From NCBI GenBank assembly GCA_009193035.1, contig SWDT01000072.1, positions 1-32,950 of the forward strand: a stretch of 32,950 bases of DNA, read 5' to 3'. The notes beneath the pieces are model-generated. The model was not told where the DNA came from and did no database searches. It was given only the letters and a program-made list of their open reading frames with translations. Both the position numbers and the translations under genes were made by a program. Every line of letters begins with the position of its first letter. The stretch's first letter is position 1. Positions 1 to 11,222 of the stretch are shown one piece after another. Source of the DNA: Halicephalobus mephisto. Its lineage: Eukaryota; Nematoda; Chromadorea; Rhabditida; Panagrolaimidae.

Positions 1-298
1 GATTTTGCCTTCTCGAGGAGCCGTTATGTATTTTGGAATCAGGTATTGTGATTCCCTGCTGCAATCAGCAAGTGGGTCTTCATTTGCTTCTTGGATAGGG
101 TTCTTGATGCCGGAAGGAAAGGACTTTTTCTACCACCGACGCGTTTTTAAAAACATCAAGGAAGACATGGGGAAGGATTATGTCGATTACGAGAGACATC
201 CTAAACATTGGAATATTCTCGAACTGGATGAATCTCAAAAGACTGTTTTCATTGATAATAGATGGAATTTCGAAAGATATAACAAACCTAATTTATAA
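1..298 (+). CDS. 3' end of probable alpha-1,2-fucosyltransferase (GT11), partial
   Basis: An open frame runs in from the left edge and stops with TAA at 296-298, so only the C-terminal part of about 98 residues is present. The visible protein has a CDSLLQSASGSSFASWIGFL stretch followed by a basic, Trp-rich tail. In nematode GT11 alpha-1,2-fucosyltransferases a similar C-terminal 'S-STFGWW-ayL' block helps bind GDP-fucose; I assign the family on this resemblance and not on the complete fold. Such enzymes act in the Golgi and add fucose to glycans, which fits the neighbouring glycosyltransferases, although this gene is on the opposite strand from them. The ATG at 5 is unlikely to be the true start because the frame is open to the edge. 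Another membrane-linked glycan enzyme is possible. Confidence 0.5.
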   Translation, partial: ILPSRGAVMYFGIRYCDSLLQSASGSSFASWIGFLMPEGKDFFYHRRVFKNIKEDMGKDYVDYERHPKHWNILELDESQKTVFIDNRWNFERYNKPNL

Positions 299-1070
299 AA
301 GATAAAAGTTTCTGTGTAACTTTAAAAATATATTCTGATTTTGATAACCAGAATCAGTAGTAGTTTCTTTAATTCAACTTTTTTTTGAAAATAAGTCTGA
401 AAGGATTGAACAAAGTTATTTTGCAGGAGCTGTTGAAACCAATATATGTAAATGTACAAATCAGTTTTCCATTAATATTAAAACATTCTATATTCATATC
501 AATCAGATTCACATCGAAGAAATTTCTTGTTCTGTTATTAAGCTTGTTAGTTTTCATATTCGAACTTTCATCAAAAAAGCTAGTTCTTAAATGAGTTTGA
601 GTATCTATTTTTCTTAAAAATCCTTCCTAAAAGTCTCATAATTCATCTACTGATATAGTCTCAGTAGAGAAATCTATGAAAAATAATGGTGACTATATTG
701 AAGTAGCATTTGTCTCAGTTATCCATCTCTTTTAGTTCTCTATAAGAAGAATAAACCATTTGACATCAGCAATATTAAGATCTTAAATAATATTCCCACT
801 CAAGCTAAAAAAGTTGTTTTTATCCTACGTAGCATTACAGTATATAAAGTTCTTATATCTGTCTAAAATTCGAAAAAAGTTAAATTTCGAATGGTGAATT
901 TGTGTTCAATCTGGTCTCTCGACATACTTTTTTAATATCATCCGTCGATTTTCAGGTTTTTATGATTAAAGATTATTATCAAATTAACAATACTAATCAA
1001 ACCTCTACTTCGACTTACTTTTTATGAAGAATGTATCTGGCTTAAATTTTTTATGTTACAGAAATATTGT
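299..1070. other. AT-rich intergenic sequence, no gene seen
   Basis: No convincing coding frame, RNA gene or inverted repeat is seen. Two short overlapping ORFs on opposite strands near 369-594 have no domain, signal or flanking splice sites and look like chance. Similarity to the second duplication unit begins at about 1070. Confidence 0.6.
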
Positions 1071-1086
1071 TTTAGATCTCCTAAAA

Positions 1087-1460
1087 ATTTTTAACAACTA
1101 AATTATTTCTATTTTTCAGAGCATGTGTGAATTACACAACGAATTTATAAAAGTTTATTAATTTTATTATTTCGTAAGTTGAATCATTATTGTTTTTACA
1201 ATCAAAATTCACTGCATTCATTGTTTGTGTCAGGATAAGTTTCGAAAGTGTCATTGCTCAACATCCACTTGATTCCAACTCTCAGTGGCATTACCTATTT
1301 CATCGTAAAAACCTTCAATTTCCTTCCTTTCCTTGAAGAGAGTCAATTTAAAAATATTGTCTATTTGACTATTATAACTAATCCAAATAAATCCACAAAA
1401 CAATAAGGTTACACAAAACCCAATTTTGCCATATTCAGGACGTTGCCATTGCATCTGCAA
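1087..1460 (-). pseudogene. Deletion remnant of gene B (Glyco_transf_49 paralogue)
   Basis: The first part of exon 1 of gene B survives: a short cytoplasmic tail beginning MQWQRPEYGKIGF, then a membrane anchor and stalk, up to about 1247. The sequence then jumps directly to the 3' end and downstream region of the gene (1087-1240, matching 6097-6228). Everything between, namely the whole catalytic part, is missing. In the intact paralogue the two breakpoints lie in identical 8-bp stretches (AGTTTCCA at 6220-6227 and at 7296-7303); here one slightly mutated copy (AGTTTCGA, 1238-1245) remains at the junction. This is what a deletion between short direct repeats leaves. The remnant cannot encode an enzyme. 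Confidence 0.85.
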
Positions 1461-1640
1461 AACTCATAGTTATTCTCAAATTTTTAATATCAACTCTACT
1501 AAACCACGATTAACAATTTTTCAGCACATGAATTACAACTGGTTTAAGATTTCAACAGAAAGAATCTATAATAAGATAATTAGATCTACAAATTCTGAGC
1601 CTGTAATCACAATTAATGATTTTTAAAGTTTCGATGCCTA

Positions 1641-3687
1641 AAAATTCATATCTATTTTTTACTATAGAGTTTTTGGCATTTGTTTCCATACTATGTTATG
1701 CTAGAGATTTGGTCCGGAAATGTCAGTACCATTAAATACGCCATACGAAAAAATTCTATACTTTTCTCGTTGCATGATCTATTTCCTAATCAGATATTTT
1801 TAGTTGTGTGTGTATTACCACGAAAAACAACCTTTTAGTTCGCTTGCAACACGATGCGATTTACATCTTTTCTTTTTATAATTTTCCAAAGATCATTGAA
1901 TAGATTATCTACTTATTAACAATTATTCAGAGACTAGTGATTATCAAAATCACTCTTTACGATATTCTTTTAAAAGTTAGTGTCCAAGAAAATTAAATTT
2001 TAAGAGAATTAACTATTGTTAAAAAAGCATTAGGTTAGCTTAATTTTATTTAGTAAGTTAATGAAAACTCCAAGCATCAAGATCTGAAATTTTAAATATT
2101 ATGTCTTCGACTTTAAACTCTAAATTTGGTTTTTGCTTTTAATTTGCACATTCAATTACCTTATTATAGATTCCTTATGTTAAAATCTCGGAAGAATTAT
2201 AATTCTTATATGGAAAATTAGAGAAATATATAAAATCTTCATTAACATAAATTGAACAGATTAATGAACACGCGTACATTCTTTTGTAACAAAAACTAAA
2301 AACTGAATATGTGTCCTTTGAGGCATATGATTGGATATTAAAATATTTGGTTCCATATTTATACCTTTTAATAAATTAGGGTCAAATCCGGAAATTCGCC
2401 CTCGAAAAAAATCAAATTAAGCCATATCTTTAAACATACTTCTGAGGTATGCATTTAAAATCATTATCTTAATTTTCATCAATCAAATTTATCGTAGTAA
2501 CAAATCTAACTTATCCTATTTTTATTCTGAAAAAGAATAATATATATCTCTCTATGTTTATAATTTCTTTCTTCTTTATCTGATAACGTACTCCTAGAAT
2601 AGGTGTATTCACACTAACTGGATTAATCTTTCACCATTATTAAGAAAGGAAAGTCGGAAGGTGGAAAAACTATTCAAATTGAATCAAAGGATACTTTCTG
2701 ATTTCTTGAGTCAGGGATTTAACACAAGAAAGTGAATGTGAGGATTTTAAATTTACTGTACATACTCGTATGAGTGATCATAATAAGATACTGTTATAAA
2801 ATAAATTATAGAAGTAATTTCTGCCGCGTGTGATAGTTTTACATTCATATTTTGAAACTAGTCAGTGAAGTATTTTAGTAGGGGGGATAAAAAGATGAAG
2901 TTTAAATTTTCTGACAATTTAAACAGAATTTGAAGTATACTTCTGTTAGTCGATATCTGAAAAGTCAGAAGAGAGTATGAAACAGACTCTGATTTTGAAT
3001 TTCTTTCACATGCAGAAGAAATTAAGTGCAGTAAATACAGTAAGAATACCTAATCTTCGCAAGTGTAAAAAATCCTTTAAGAGGGGATGTCTCCTAGAAC
3101 TGTGAGTTCATACAAGATTAAAAAATATATTTTATCCAATATAATTGTACAAAAAATATCTTATAAAGGTCTTTGTAATTGTAGAAGCGTTAAAAAAGGA
3201 AAATCTCTTTGATCTTATCCGGGTCAGAAGTTATATGAATATATGTACTGACAAAGAGCCAACAAGAATATCAGTTATAAGCTTTCTCTTCGAAATGTCA
3301 TGAAGAACGAGTGTTTTGTTAGAAAGTGAATAAAAACAACCAAACAACAAATGATTCAAGTGTTCATTAGGGCCAATGGCTTTTATTGAGGATTTTGATT
3401 ACCGTAATAATGAATAACTCGAATAATCTTTATGGTTTTAATGGTTGTAGAAGCATTTTTGGAGATGAGTGAACTGACATAATATAGGTTTTACATGAAG
3501 ATTCAAATTCAAGATTAGCCATCACTTTGCCTGCGTTTTTACACGTCATATCCTAGTGGAAATACATCGTATAATAACTTTGAATATTACTATATTTCTT
3601 TGAACACTTCCTGAATATGATTGTTACTTTTTAAATTATAAAATTCATAAATTTTTCTATGAACTTCGTGATATCGGTTAGTCTCTA
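1641..3687. other. Intergenic spacer of unit 1
   Basis: AT-rich, with no coding frame of note. From about 2450 onward it is a diverged copy of 7700-8560 and, more weakly, of 12465-12830. Conserved blocks, for example around 2540-2590, 2770-2880 and 3000-3060, are non-coding in all copies. Confidence 0.7.
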
Positions 3688-3777
3688 ATGATTGCTGTAA
3701 AGAGAAGTCTCATAATAATTTGTTCGGAAATATTCCACATCATAATAAACTACCTTTATTCCACCATAATAATCATT

Positions 3778-5137
3778 TTAATCTTTATCTATAAAACATA
3801 TTTTCTTCATACCAGGATGATGGTTTTCAAGTTCTTCATTGTAGCTATTAATGAGACGCCAAGGTTTCAATTTCTCTACGAGAGTCCAATAAGATAAATA
3901 CTTAAGATTTCCCTCTATTTGAATTCCTCTATGGATCGAGAAAACATCACTCACGACGGAGAAAGTAAAGTTCATATAACACAGATGGAAGCCAATTGGG
4001 CATTATTACGGTATCTGTATGGCCACCTTTCATCGTGAAAAGGGATTCTACTGTCACCGACAAACTGTGGCTCCCATTTATTGCTGTTAATAGGGGACAA
4101 CTTCGGTAATTGTAGGTCTTTTCATATTCTCCACAGTTTTTAGCCAACCATTCAAATGAGGGATTTTATGTCCAATATTGAAGAGTTTGGAATGAAATGG
4201 AATCGAAAGATTCTGTGAAAGGAGAATCTTAAGTTCATTTTTGTTTTTCGGAATAGGGACAGTTTCTGCAATTTCAAATCTTCTGTGGATCAATACAGTC
4301 CGTTGCTTTTCCCTAAATAATAAAGCTAAATGTATATGCAAAACCTAAAATTACTTTAGAAGCACTTGGCTCGCAAGTTTGAGCATCCTGGATTCAAAGT
4401 TTTGGACATAAAATTGTTCGATATCCCCAGAAATGAACAGTTCTGTTTTAATTCCCTTTCTGGCTGCATTTATTGGATAGATATCTGTGACTTGTCCATA
4501 CTTCTTGATGGATTCTAGATCAAAGTCCTCAGACAGTTTGAAGTTAGGAATGGCTACCAATGGGCAATTCTTAAAATTCTGTTTTTCAAAAAATATATGT
4601 AACGAAGTTTGATTAATCTTTCTCAAGTCTTTGAAGAATGGGGTCTCTAAAACTTCCAGGGCCATCTATAAGTGATTAATTTACAAATTGTTGAAACATT
4701 ATTTCTCTCACCTGAAATAATTCTCCATTGTGAGGAATATAAAGAAGACTCTCAGCATCACTGACTGTAGGATTTGGGATCAAGACTGCAACAGAAATCC
4801 CTCCCTGCCATGTTTTCAGTTGTTCTTTCAAATGATACAAGTAATCAATCGTCGAATGCAAAACTAAGGTGATATGATTCTTGGTAAATTCCTCTTCCAT
4901 TTCCCAATAATTGTAGATCACACAGTACTTATCGGAATGAAGGGACGTTTCCCATAGTTTTGTATTTCTATTAGTTATTGAAGTTAAATTCGTCTTTTGT
5001 GTGATTAGCAGATTATCAGAATTAATGAAACAGAAAATATATAAGTTATAAAAAATACCTAGACAAATAAATATAGTAAGAAATAAACTGAGAGTCTTCC
5101 GTCTATATAGTAAAATAAATTTAAGTACGTAAAACAT
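3778..5137 (-). pseudogene. Gene A1, frameshifted LARGE/B4GAT1-like glycosyltransferase
   Basis: This is a copy of gene A2 (9456-10821) with the same exon layout: exon 1 5137-4712, exon 2 4665-4355 and exon 3 from 4312. Exon 1 encodes a type II membrane anchor (RRKTLSLFLTIFICLGIF) and the first sugar-nucleotide-binding strand (HITLVLHSTIDYLYHL). Exon 2 holds the SGDIEQFY acidic motif. Relative to A2 it lacks 12 bases in frame (four residues, NIAR, missing from YPINAARNIARKG). Exon 3 has one extra A near 4089, which brings in a stop right after VVPY, and one base fewer near 3985-3990, which returns the frame for the C-terminal block ending CFIDKD. The last third is therefore broken. Two sequencing errors are a less likely explanation. 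Confidence 0.8.
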
Positions 5138-5720
5138 GATGAACTAAACGCCTGTAATCAGAAACGGTTAATTTACAATGTGGATAACGTTGATAACGAT
5201 CTATTTAACATAAAAGCATTTTTCATTTAAATTAGTTATCTATAAAAGTCTTTTAAAAATGAGAAATGAATAAAGATAATGAACGATTTTTGATAATCAT
5301 CATCTTGTCTAGTTGGTATTCTCTATTGGAAAATTAGAAAATTGACTCATGATCTAATCATTCATTTTTCAAAGATTTTTTCTTTAAAAGAATACTATTT
5401 AAAACATGTTGCATGTAGATAATATATGATTATTTCCAAGTTTTATCAAATGAAATATATCGTATAATCAGAATAGCCTAAACTATTCGGTAATGGGATA
5501 TTTCATCTTTCTATAGAAAAATTCAAAAGGAGGAGTAATGAAAACAAGGAAAAGATTCTTTAATTGCAAAATGGTTCCTTTCATAGTGTTATGGATTCTA
5601 ACTTATGCCACATATTCTTTTTGATTTCACTAAATGTCTTATAAACAATAATACAATAATAAGACAAATGTAGTAAAGGGTGTAATTGTTGAGGCGGAGG
5701 GACACCTTTTAACACTTTGG
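5138..5720. other. Upstream region of A1, no further gene
   Basis: AT-rich sequence matching 10840-11770 upstream of A2 in patches (for example 5280-5370 with 10985-11060, and 5590-5680 with 11690-11760). No coding exon is apparent. The conservation suggests shared promoter sequence or simply shared ancestry. Confidence 0.55.
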
Positions 5721-5965
5721 TTAGGCGGAAAATTGTTGGCTCCTACTATCAGCAAAAAAGCATATTTATCTTAACATAATTATAGAACAAAAGGAAGAAT
5801 GGTCTATGTTTGATCAAAGTCAAACTCAGGCCAGTTTGAAGCTGGAACTTCTCAAAGACTGACTCTCTAACACTTTAGTCTCGCCTCACAGGCGTCGGCT
5901 GACTGGGCGAAGCTTTGAGCATTCTCTCCAGGCCTTTGGCGGTTTAGTTCCGTTTTTCATGCCTA
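5721..5965 (-). repeat. Dispersed 240-bp repeat, copy 1 (inverted)
   Basis: Reverse complement of the repeat at 18117-18359 and 32571-32814. The most conserved part is a core of about 75 bases containing GCCCAGTCAGCCGA and GACTAAAGTGTTAGAGAGTC. This copy is the most diverged of the three. It sits exactly between the two duplication units. It encodes no protein and its class is unknown. Confidence 0.8.
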
Positions 5966-6183
5966 TAACAGTTTTTCACCTTACCATAAACTTCTAAGAT
6001 ATCATACCACCATCACTCGCAATATTTACATATTTTTACTACAAGATCTCTTAATCAACTAGCTGAGAAAACTTTAACAACTAAAATATTTCCATTTTCA
6101 GAGCATTTTTGAATCACATAACAAATTCATAAAAGCTTATTAACTTTATTATCTTATAAATTAAATAATTATTATTTTTATGA

Positions 6184-7512
6184 TCAAAATTCCCCGCATT
6201 CCTTATTTGTATCGGGATAAGTTTCCAGGAGATATTCCCTAAATTTTTCCTTGTAGAAATTCCCTTCTTCGCGAGCTTGTTCATGAGCCAAAGTTTCTTT
6301 TTCGGATTTCTTTGTTTTGATTCCTTGGTGGACACTGAAAACATGAGAAGCCACAGTAAAGTTAACTCTTAGCCGACAGAGCTCGTATGATAGAACTTGT
6401 TGGTCATTGTATCTAATAGGAATCCCCTCAAAGTGGAACGGGTGACTCTGATGAACAACCATTTGAGGTTCCCATCGAGACCCTTGGTATTCTAAGGGAG
6501 TCAGCCGGGGTAATGTACCAGGAGTCGTTGAGTAGTTGAAGAATTCTTGAAGAAATGGAACGGAATGACCAATTGAAAAGAATTTAAAATGAAATTCTCC
6601 AGCTCTGGAAGTAAAAAGTCTTCTGTATATTGAAAAATATTACTTACTTTCCTTGGTCGACTAATTTCTTAAGAGAACTGACATTTCTCGGGATATCCTC
6701 ATTTTCATCGCTTTCAAATCGCCTAATGACGATTACAGTGTCATTCGATTGAATAGTATCTGTAAGGGTTCTAATAATTTCGGCAGCATCTTGGGAGAAA
6801 TGATTCTCAATATCGGCAATGAGGTGACCCTGAGTATTAGCTCCAGCTCTAGCAACATTCCTGAGAGTATTGGGAGGATAAGGATCTTGAAAGTTGTGTT
6901 TGAACAGAGCTAGATGTGTTTCCAAATTGCAATCTTCGGGCGTGGGATCTAGAGGCTGAGCAGAAAGTCCGTTGATGACAAAGTCAGTTGAACAATTCCC
7001 ATATTTCTGGGACCAAACTAGATGAGTAGAAATCCGTTTTGAAGCTGCAGTACACTTGTGAAACTTCCGGTACGCAGAAAGGGCTGAGAATCCTGCGGGG
7101 TCGAGGAGCAGGGCAAGAGAGATCTGGTCGTTCCAATAATTGGCCTAAAAGAAGATTGAATATAAAAACAAAATTCAAGCCAACCTACATGATCGAAAAT
7201 GAACCTAGAATATCCCGCAGTTCCATGGGTACACAGGGTCACAGATTTCTCATCTGGGGTTTGAATGGCTTTAGTAAAGTTGAACCACACACAATAGTTT
7301 CCAAAGTGCCATTGCTCAACGTTCGCTTGACTCCAATTCTCAGTGGCATTAACTATTTCATCATAAAAACCTTCAATTTCCTTCCTTTCCTTGAAGAGAG
7401 TTAGTCCAAGAATATTTTCTATTTGATTATTATAACTAGTCCAAATAAATCCACAAAACAATAAAATTATACAAAATCCGATCTTGCCATATTCAGGACG
7501 TTGCCATTGCAT
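6184..7512 (-). CDS. Gene B2, LARGE/B4GAT1-like glycosyltransferase (Glyco_transf_49)
   Basis: Three exons read by splice signals: 7512-7189, 7144-6648 and 6604-6184, with introns of 44 and 43 bp. They give 413 residues, close to the usual length of about 415 for B4GAT1. The start is the ATG at 7512. A short tail is followed by a signal anchor (GKIGFCIILLFCGFIW), making a type II Golgi membrane protein. Exon 2 has YPPNTLRNVARAG followed by the acidic metal/nucleotide-binding motif IADIENHF, and then VIVIRRFES. Exon 3 has the family's RWEPQ block and the C-terminal FSVHQGIK block. The family (LARGE, B4GAT1, nematode bgnt proteins) transfers GlcA or GlcNAc-type sugars to glycoprotein glycans; the exact donor cannot be read here. 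Its paralogue A2 lies about 2 kb upstream. Confidence 0.85.
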
Positions 7513-8566
7513 CTGCAAGAATCGAAGTTATTCTTAAATTTTTAATCCGAGTTCTATTAAACCACGATTAACAGTTTCTTATATTTCTACAACTTTTTAG
7601 CATATGAATTACGACTGGCTTGAGATTTGAACATAAAACATCTAAAATAAGATAATTAGATCTACAAATTCTGAACATCTAATCACAATTAAATAGATTT
7701 AGAATCATCATTTTGATTTTCAATTATTGAGTTTATCACAATGACAAATCTAATTTGTCCCATTTTTATTCTAAAAAAGAATAATATACATCTCTGTGTT
7801 TATAATTTCCCTCTTGTTCATCCGATAACGTATTTCTAGAATGCAGATTATCCATACACTGGGTTAATCTTCCATCATTATTGGGAAAAGAAAATTGAAA
7901 ACCGAAAAAACTATTAAAATTATATAAATTGATAGTTTCCAATTTCTTGAGTCAGAAATTGTAGAAAAGAGTGAATATGAGCGTTTTGAATTTACTGTAG
8001 ATTCCTGCATGAGTGATCGTAATTAGACACTGTTATAAGATGAATAATAGGAGTAATTTCTCTGTTGCATGTGTTAGATTTTACATTCATATTTTGAAAC
8101 TAGGCGGTGAAGTATTTTAGTGGGGGCAAGAAGATGGAGTTCAACTCTTCCAACGACTTAAAATTTGAAGTATGATTCTGTCGGTCGATGTCTGAAATGT
8201 TAGAAAAGAATATGAAACAAATTCTTTCTGTTTTTGAATTAATTTCGCATGAAGAAATAAAATGCAGTAAATACAGTAAGAATATCTAATCTTCGGAAGA
8301 GTAAAAAAATCATTCATCAAAAGAATGTCCTTTGTATTGTAAGTTTATATAGGATTTAAAAAATATATTTTATTCGATATCATTGCACAAAAAATATAGT
8401 CTTCGTGATTACAGAAACGTTAAATAACAGAAATCTCTGATCTTGTCCGAGTCAGAAATTACAATGAATATATTTACTGACAAAGAGTCAACAATGATCT
8501 CAGCTATGAAATTTCTCTCAAAAAGATTATAAAGAATGAATTTTTTGTTGAACAGTTTGAATAAAC
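7513..8566. other. Intergenic spacer of unit 2
   Basis: Upstream region of B2, then the spacer shared with unit 1 (2450-3330) and with 12465-12830. No coding frame or RNA gene is seen. Confidence 0.65.
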
Positions 8567-9031
8567 TGTGCGGACAATCGGGGGTGTGTGTATGGTATGA
8601 GAGTTGAAAGCAGAGTATTTATTGAGTAAACCTCAAACTTGGGTAATTAAACCGATTCATAATCGATATTATAACAATTACAATACAATCAACACAAGGG
8701 ATACAGTATAAACTACAAACGCACCTCGGACCATGGACGAATTGGGTCTCCTCCAGGCTTCCGAACCACGTGCTTTTATAGAGAGAGAACTACAGGGGCG
8801 CCGTCTGATTCATGTTGCCTCTTGGAAGGGAAATGCTTCTTCTCTCTCTCGATTCAGCCCAATGATTCGGAATTTAAAGCGTAATTAAAAATAGATAGAT
8901 AAAAAGAAAAACAATACTAATAATATTGTCGCCGTTACAGGAACGGAAAGTTACTGTGAAGAATTCTTAGAACCTCATTGTCAATGGACATCGATACCTA
9001 CGCCATCAACATAAACACAATCAGACAGAAC
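8567..9031 (-). mobile_element. LTR-like insertion carrying an exact SL1 sequence
   Basis: This 465-bp block interrupts sequence that is continuous in unit 1 (about 3335-3360) and is flanked by a 4-bp direct repeat AAAC (8563-8566, 9032-9035). Read on the minus strand it starts GTTCTGTCTG and ends GTCCGCACA, with a TATA-like CTATAAAAGC near 8772-8782 and an AATAAA near 8620. This order resembles a solo LTR (promoter, then poly(A) signal, ending in ACA). Between the two lies a 22/22 match to the nematode SL1 leader (8632-8653), followed by GT. No Sm site or SL RNA body follows, so it is not a normal SL RNA gene. LTR identity is inference; no retroviral genes are present. Confidence 0.5.
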
Positions 9032-9455
9032 AAACGACGTAAATGTTCATTAATACGAATGGCTTTTATTGAGGATTTTGATTGCCACAGTAATGGATAA
9101 CTCGAGTAATCATTATGCTTTTAATGGCTTTACAAAGGTTTTTGGAAATGAGTGAACTGACATAATATAAATTTTACATGAAGATCCAATTCAAGATTAG
9201 TGCTCACTTCGTCTGTGTTTTTGCACATCATATCCTAATGGAAATGCATTGCATAATAGCTTTGAATATTATTTTACTTTTCGAACACTTTCTGAGTATG
9301 GTTATTACTTTTTAAATTATAAAATTTACAGTTTCCTATGAGCTTTGTGATATCGGTTACTCTTTAATAATCGTTTTAGAGATAAGTTTCATAACAATTT
9401 ATCGAAAATACCCACATGACAATAAACTACTTTTATTCCAAACATAACTATTGCT
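9032..9455. other. Downstream spacer of A2
   Basis: Matches 3360-3770 of unit 1. AT-rich, with no coding frame. Confidence 0.6.
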
Positions 9456-10821
9456 TTAATCTTTATCTATAAAACATATTTCTTTCATACCAGGATAATG
9501 GTTTTCAAGTTCTTCATTGTAGCTATTAGTAAGACGCCAAGGCTTCAATTTCTGTACAAGATGCGAATAAGATGAATATTTGAGATTTCCTCCTACTTGA
9601 ATTCCTCTATGAATCGAGAAGACATCACTCACGACAGAGAAAGTAAAGTTCATATAACACAAGTGAAGAGCCAAATGAGCGTTATTACGGTATCTGTATG
9701 GCCACCTTTCATCGTGAAAAGGGATTCTACTATCGCCGACAAACTGTGGCTCCCATTTATTGCTGTTATAGGGGACAACTTTGGTGATCTTAGACTTTCC
9801 CGTATCTTCCACAGTCCTTAGCCAATCGTCTAAATTAGGAATTATATGCCCTGGATAAAAGAGTTTGGAATGAAATGGAATCGAAAGATTATGTGAAAGG
9901 AGAATCTTAAGTTCGTTCTTGTTTTTCGGAATAGGGACAGCTTCTGCAATTTCAAATCTTCTGTGGATCAATACAGTCCGTTGTTTTTCCCTAAATAATA
10001 AAGCTAAATGTATATGCAAAACCTAAAATTACTTTAGAAGCACTTGGTTCGCAAGTTTGAGCATTCTGGACTCGAAATTTTGGATATAAAATTGTTCGAT
10101 ATCCCCAGAAATGAACAGTTCTGTTTTAATTCCCTTTCTGGCTATATTTCTGGCTGCATTTATTGGATAGATATCTGTGACTTGTCCATACTTCTTGATG
10201 GATTCTAGATCAAAGTCTTCAGACAGTTTGAAGTTAGGAATGGCTACTAATGGGCAATTCTTAAAATTCTGCTTTTCAAAAAATATATGTAACGAAGTTT
10301 GGTTGATCTTTCTCAAGTCTTTGAAGAATGGAGTCTCTAAAACTTCCAGGGCCATCTATAAGTGATTAATTTACAAATTGTTGAAACATTATTTCTCTCA
10401 CCTGAAATAATTCTCCATTGTGAGGAATATAAAGAAGACTCTCAGCATCACTGACTGTGGGATTTGGGATCAAGACTGCAACAGAAACCCCTCCCTGCCA
10501 TGTTTTCAGTTGTTCTTTCAAATGATACAAGTAATCAATCGTCGAATGCAAAACTAAAGTGATATGGTTTCTGCTGAATTCCTCTTCCATTTCCCAATAG
10601 TTGTAGATCACACAGTACTTATCGGAATGAAGAGATGTTTCCCATAGTTTTGTCTCTTTATTAATAATTATGGTTAAATTGGCTTCTTGTGAAATGACTA
10701 GTTGATCACGGGAATAAAGTAAAGAAAAAACATAGAGACAATAAGTAGCACTTAGACTAATAAATATAGTAAGGAATAAACTAATAATCCTTCGTCTATG
10801 TAGTTCAACAAATCTGAGCAT
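9456..10821 (-). CDS. Gene A2, LARGE/B4GAT1-like glycosyltransferase (Glyco_transf_49)
   Basis: Three exons: 10821-10402, 10355-10033 and 9990-9456, with introns of 46 and 42 bp and all phases agreeing. They give 425 residues. The N-terminus is a short basic tail plus a membrane anchor (RRIISLFLTIFISLSATY), typical of a type II Golgi enzyme. Next comes HITLVLHSTIDYLYHLKEQL, then WQGGVSVAVLIPNP, the YPINAARNIARKG block, the acidic motif SGDIEQFY (the family's DxD position), VLIHRRFEIAE, KWEPQFVGD with FHDERWPYRYRNN, and finally VFSIHRGIQ near the C-terminus. All are Glyco_transf_49 landmarks, so it probably elongates O- or N-linked glycans in the Golgi. The last exon depends on skipping an in-frame TAA at the end of exon 2; the GTAATT...ATTTAG intron does this cleanly. 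Substrate unknown. Confidence 0.87.
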
Positions 10822-11222
10822 CTAAAACGTGGTAAACTGTGAAAACCCTTAAGAATATAAATAGCAATCGATTTATAATATTAACAACGTTAACAATAAT
10901 TTATTTAATGAAATAAACGGTTTTCTTGTAAATCGTTTGATTATGGATATTTCAGAAAAATGAGAAAGGAATTGAGGTAATAAAGGATTTTTCGATAATC
11001 ATCATTTCTTTCTCTTGTCTGCTTGATAGTCTCCTTTGGAAAGTTAAACCTAATGCGTGATCTAATTATTTATTTTGCAAAAATTTGCTTTTCCAAAATA
11101 TTTCATTCAAAACATTTTTTCATGCAGATGGCATGCGGTTAATCTTGATTTCCGGTGAGCGAGAAATATTATAATTATGTTTTAAAGCGAATGATTTCTC
11201 GGTTTATTTCGTATCTTTATTT
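10822..11222. other. Upstream region of A2
   Basis: Non-coding, with patches matching 5150-5480. The block TTCGATAATCATCATTTCTT and its surroundings are shared with unit 1. No exon is seen. Confidence 0.5.

Larger units (their letters stand above)
1070..5690. repeat. Segmental tandem duplication, unit 1
   Basis: This stretch is collinear with unit 2 (about 6045-11780): remnant of gene B, long intergenic spacer, gene A, then its upstream region. Matching blocks readable by eye include 1080-1240 with 6090-6228, 1247-1640 with 7305-7690, 2450-3330 with 7700-8560, 3370-5140 with 9050-10821, and 5150-5680 with 10840-11770. About 830 bp at 1625-2450 has no counterpart in unit 2. Identity is highest over gene A and lower in the spacers. 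Confidence 0.85.

Noticed and set aside
7039..7404. 121-codon plus-strand ORF opposite gene B2
   Set aside because: It overlaps exons 1 and 2 of B2 on the other strand and shows no domain.
8632..8653. Normal SL1 RNA gene at 8.6 kb
   Set aside because: The leader matches SL1 exactly and is followed by GT, but the conserved SL RNA body, Sm site and terminal hairpin seen at 14.9 and 32.2 kb are absent.
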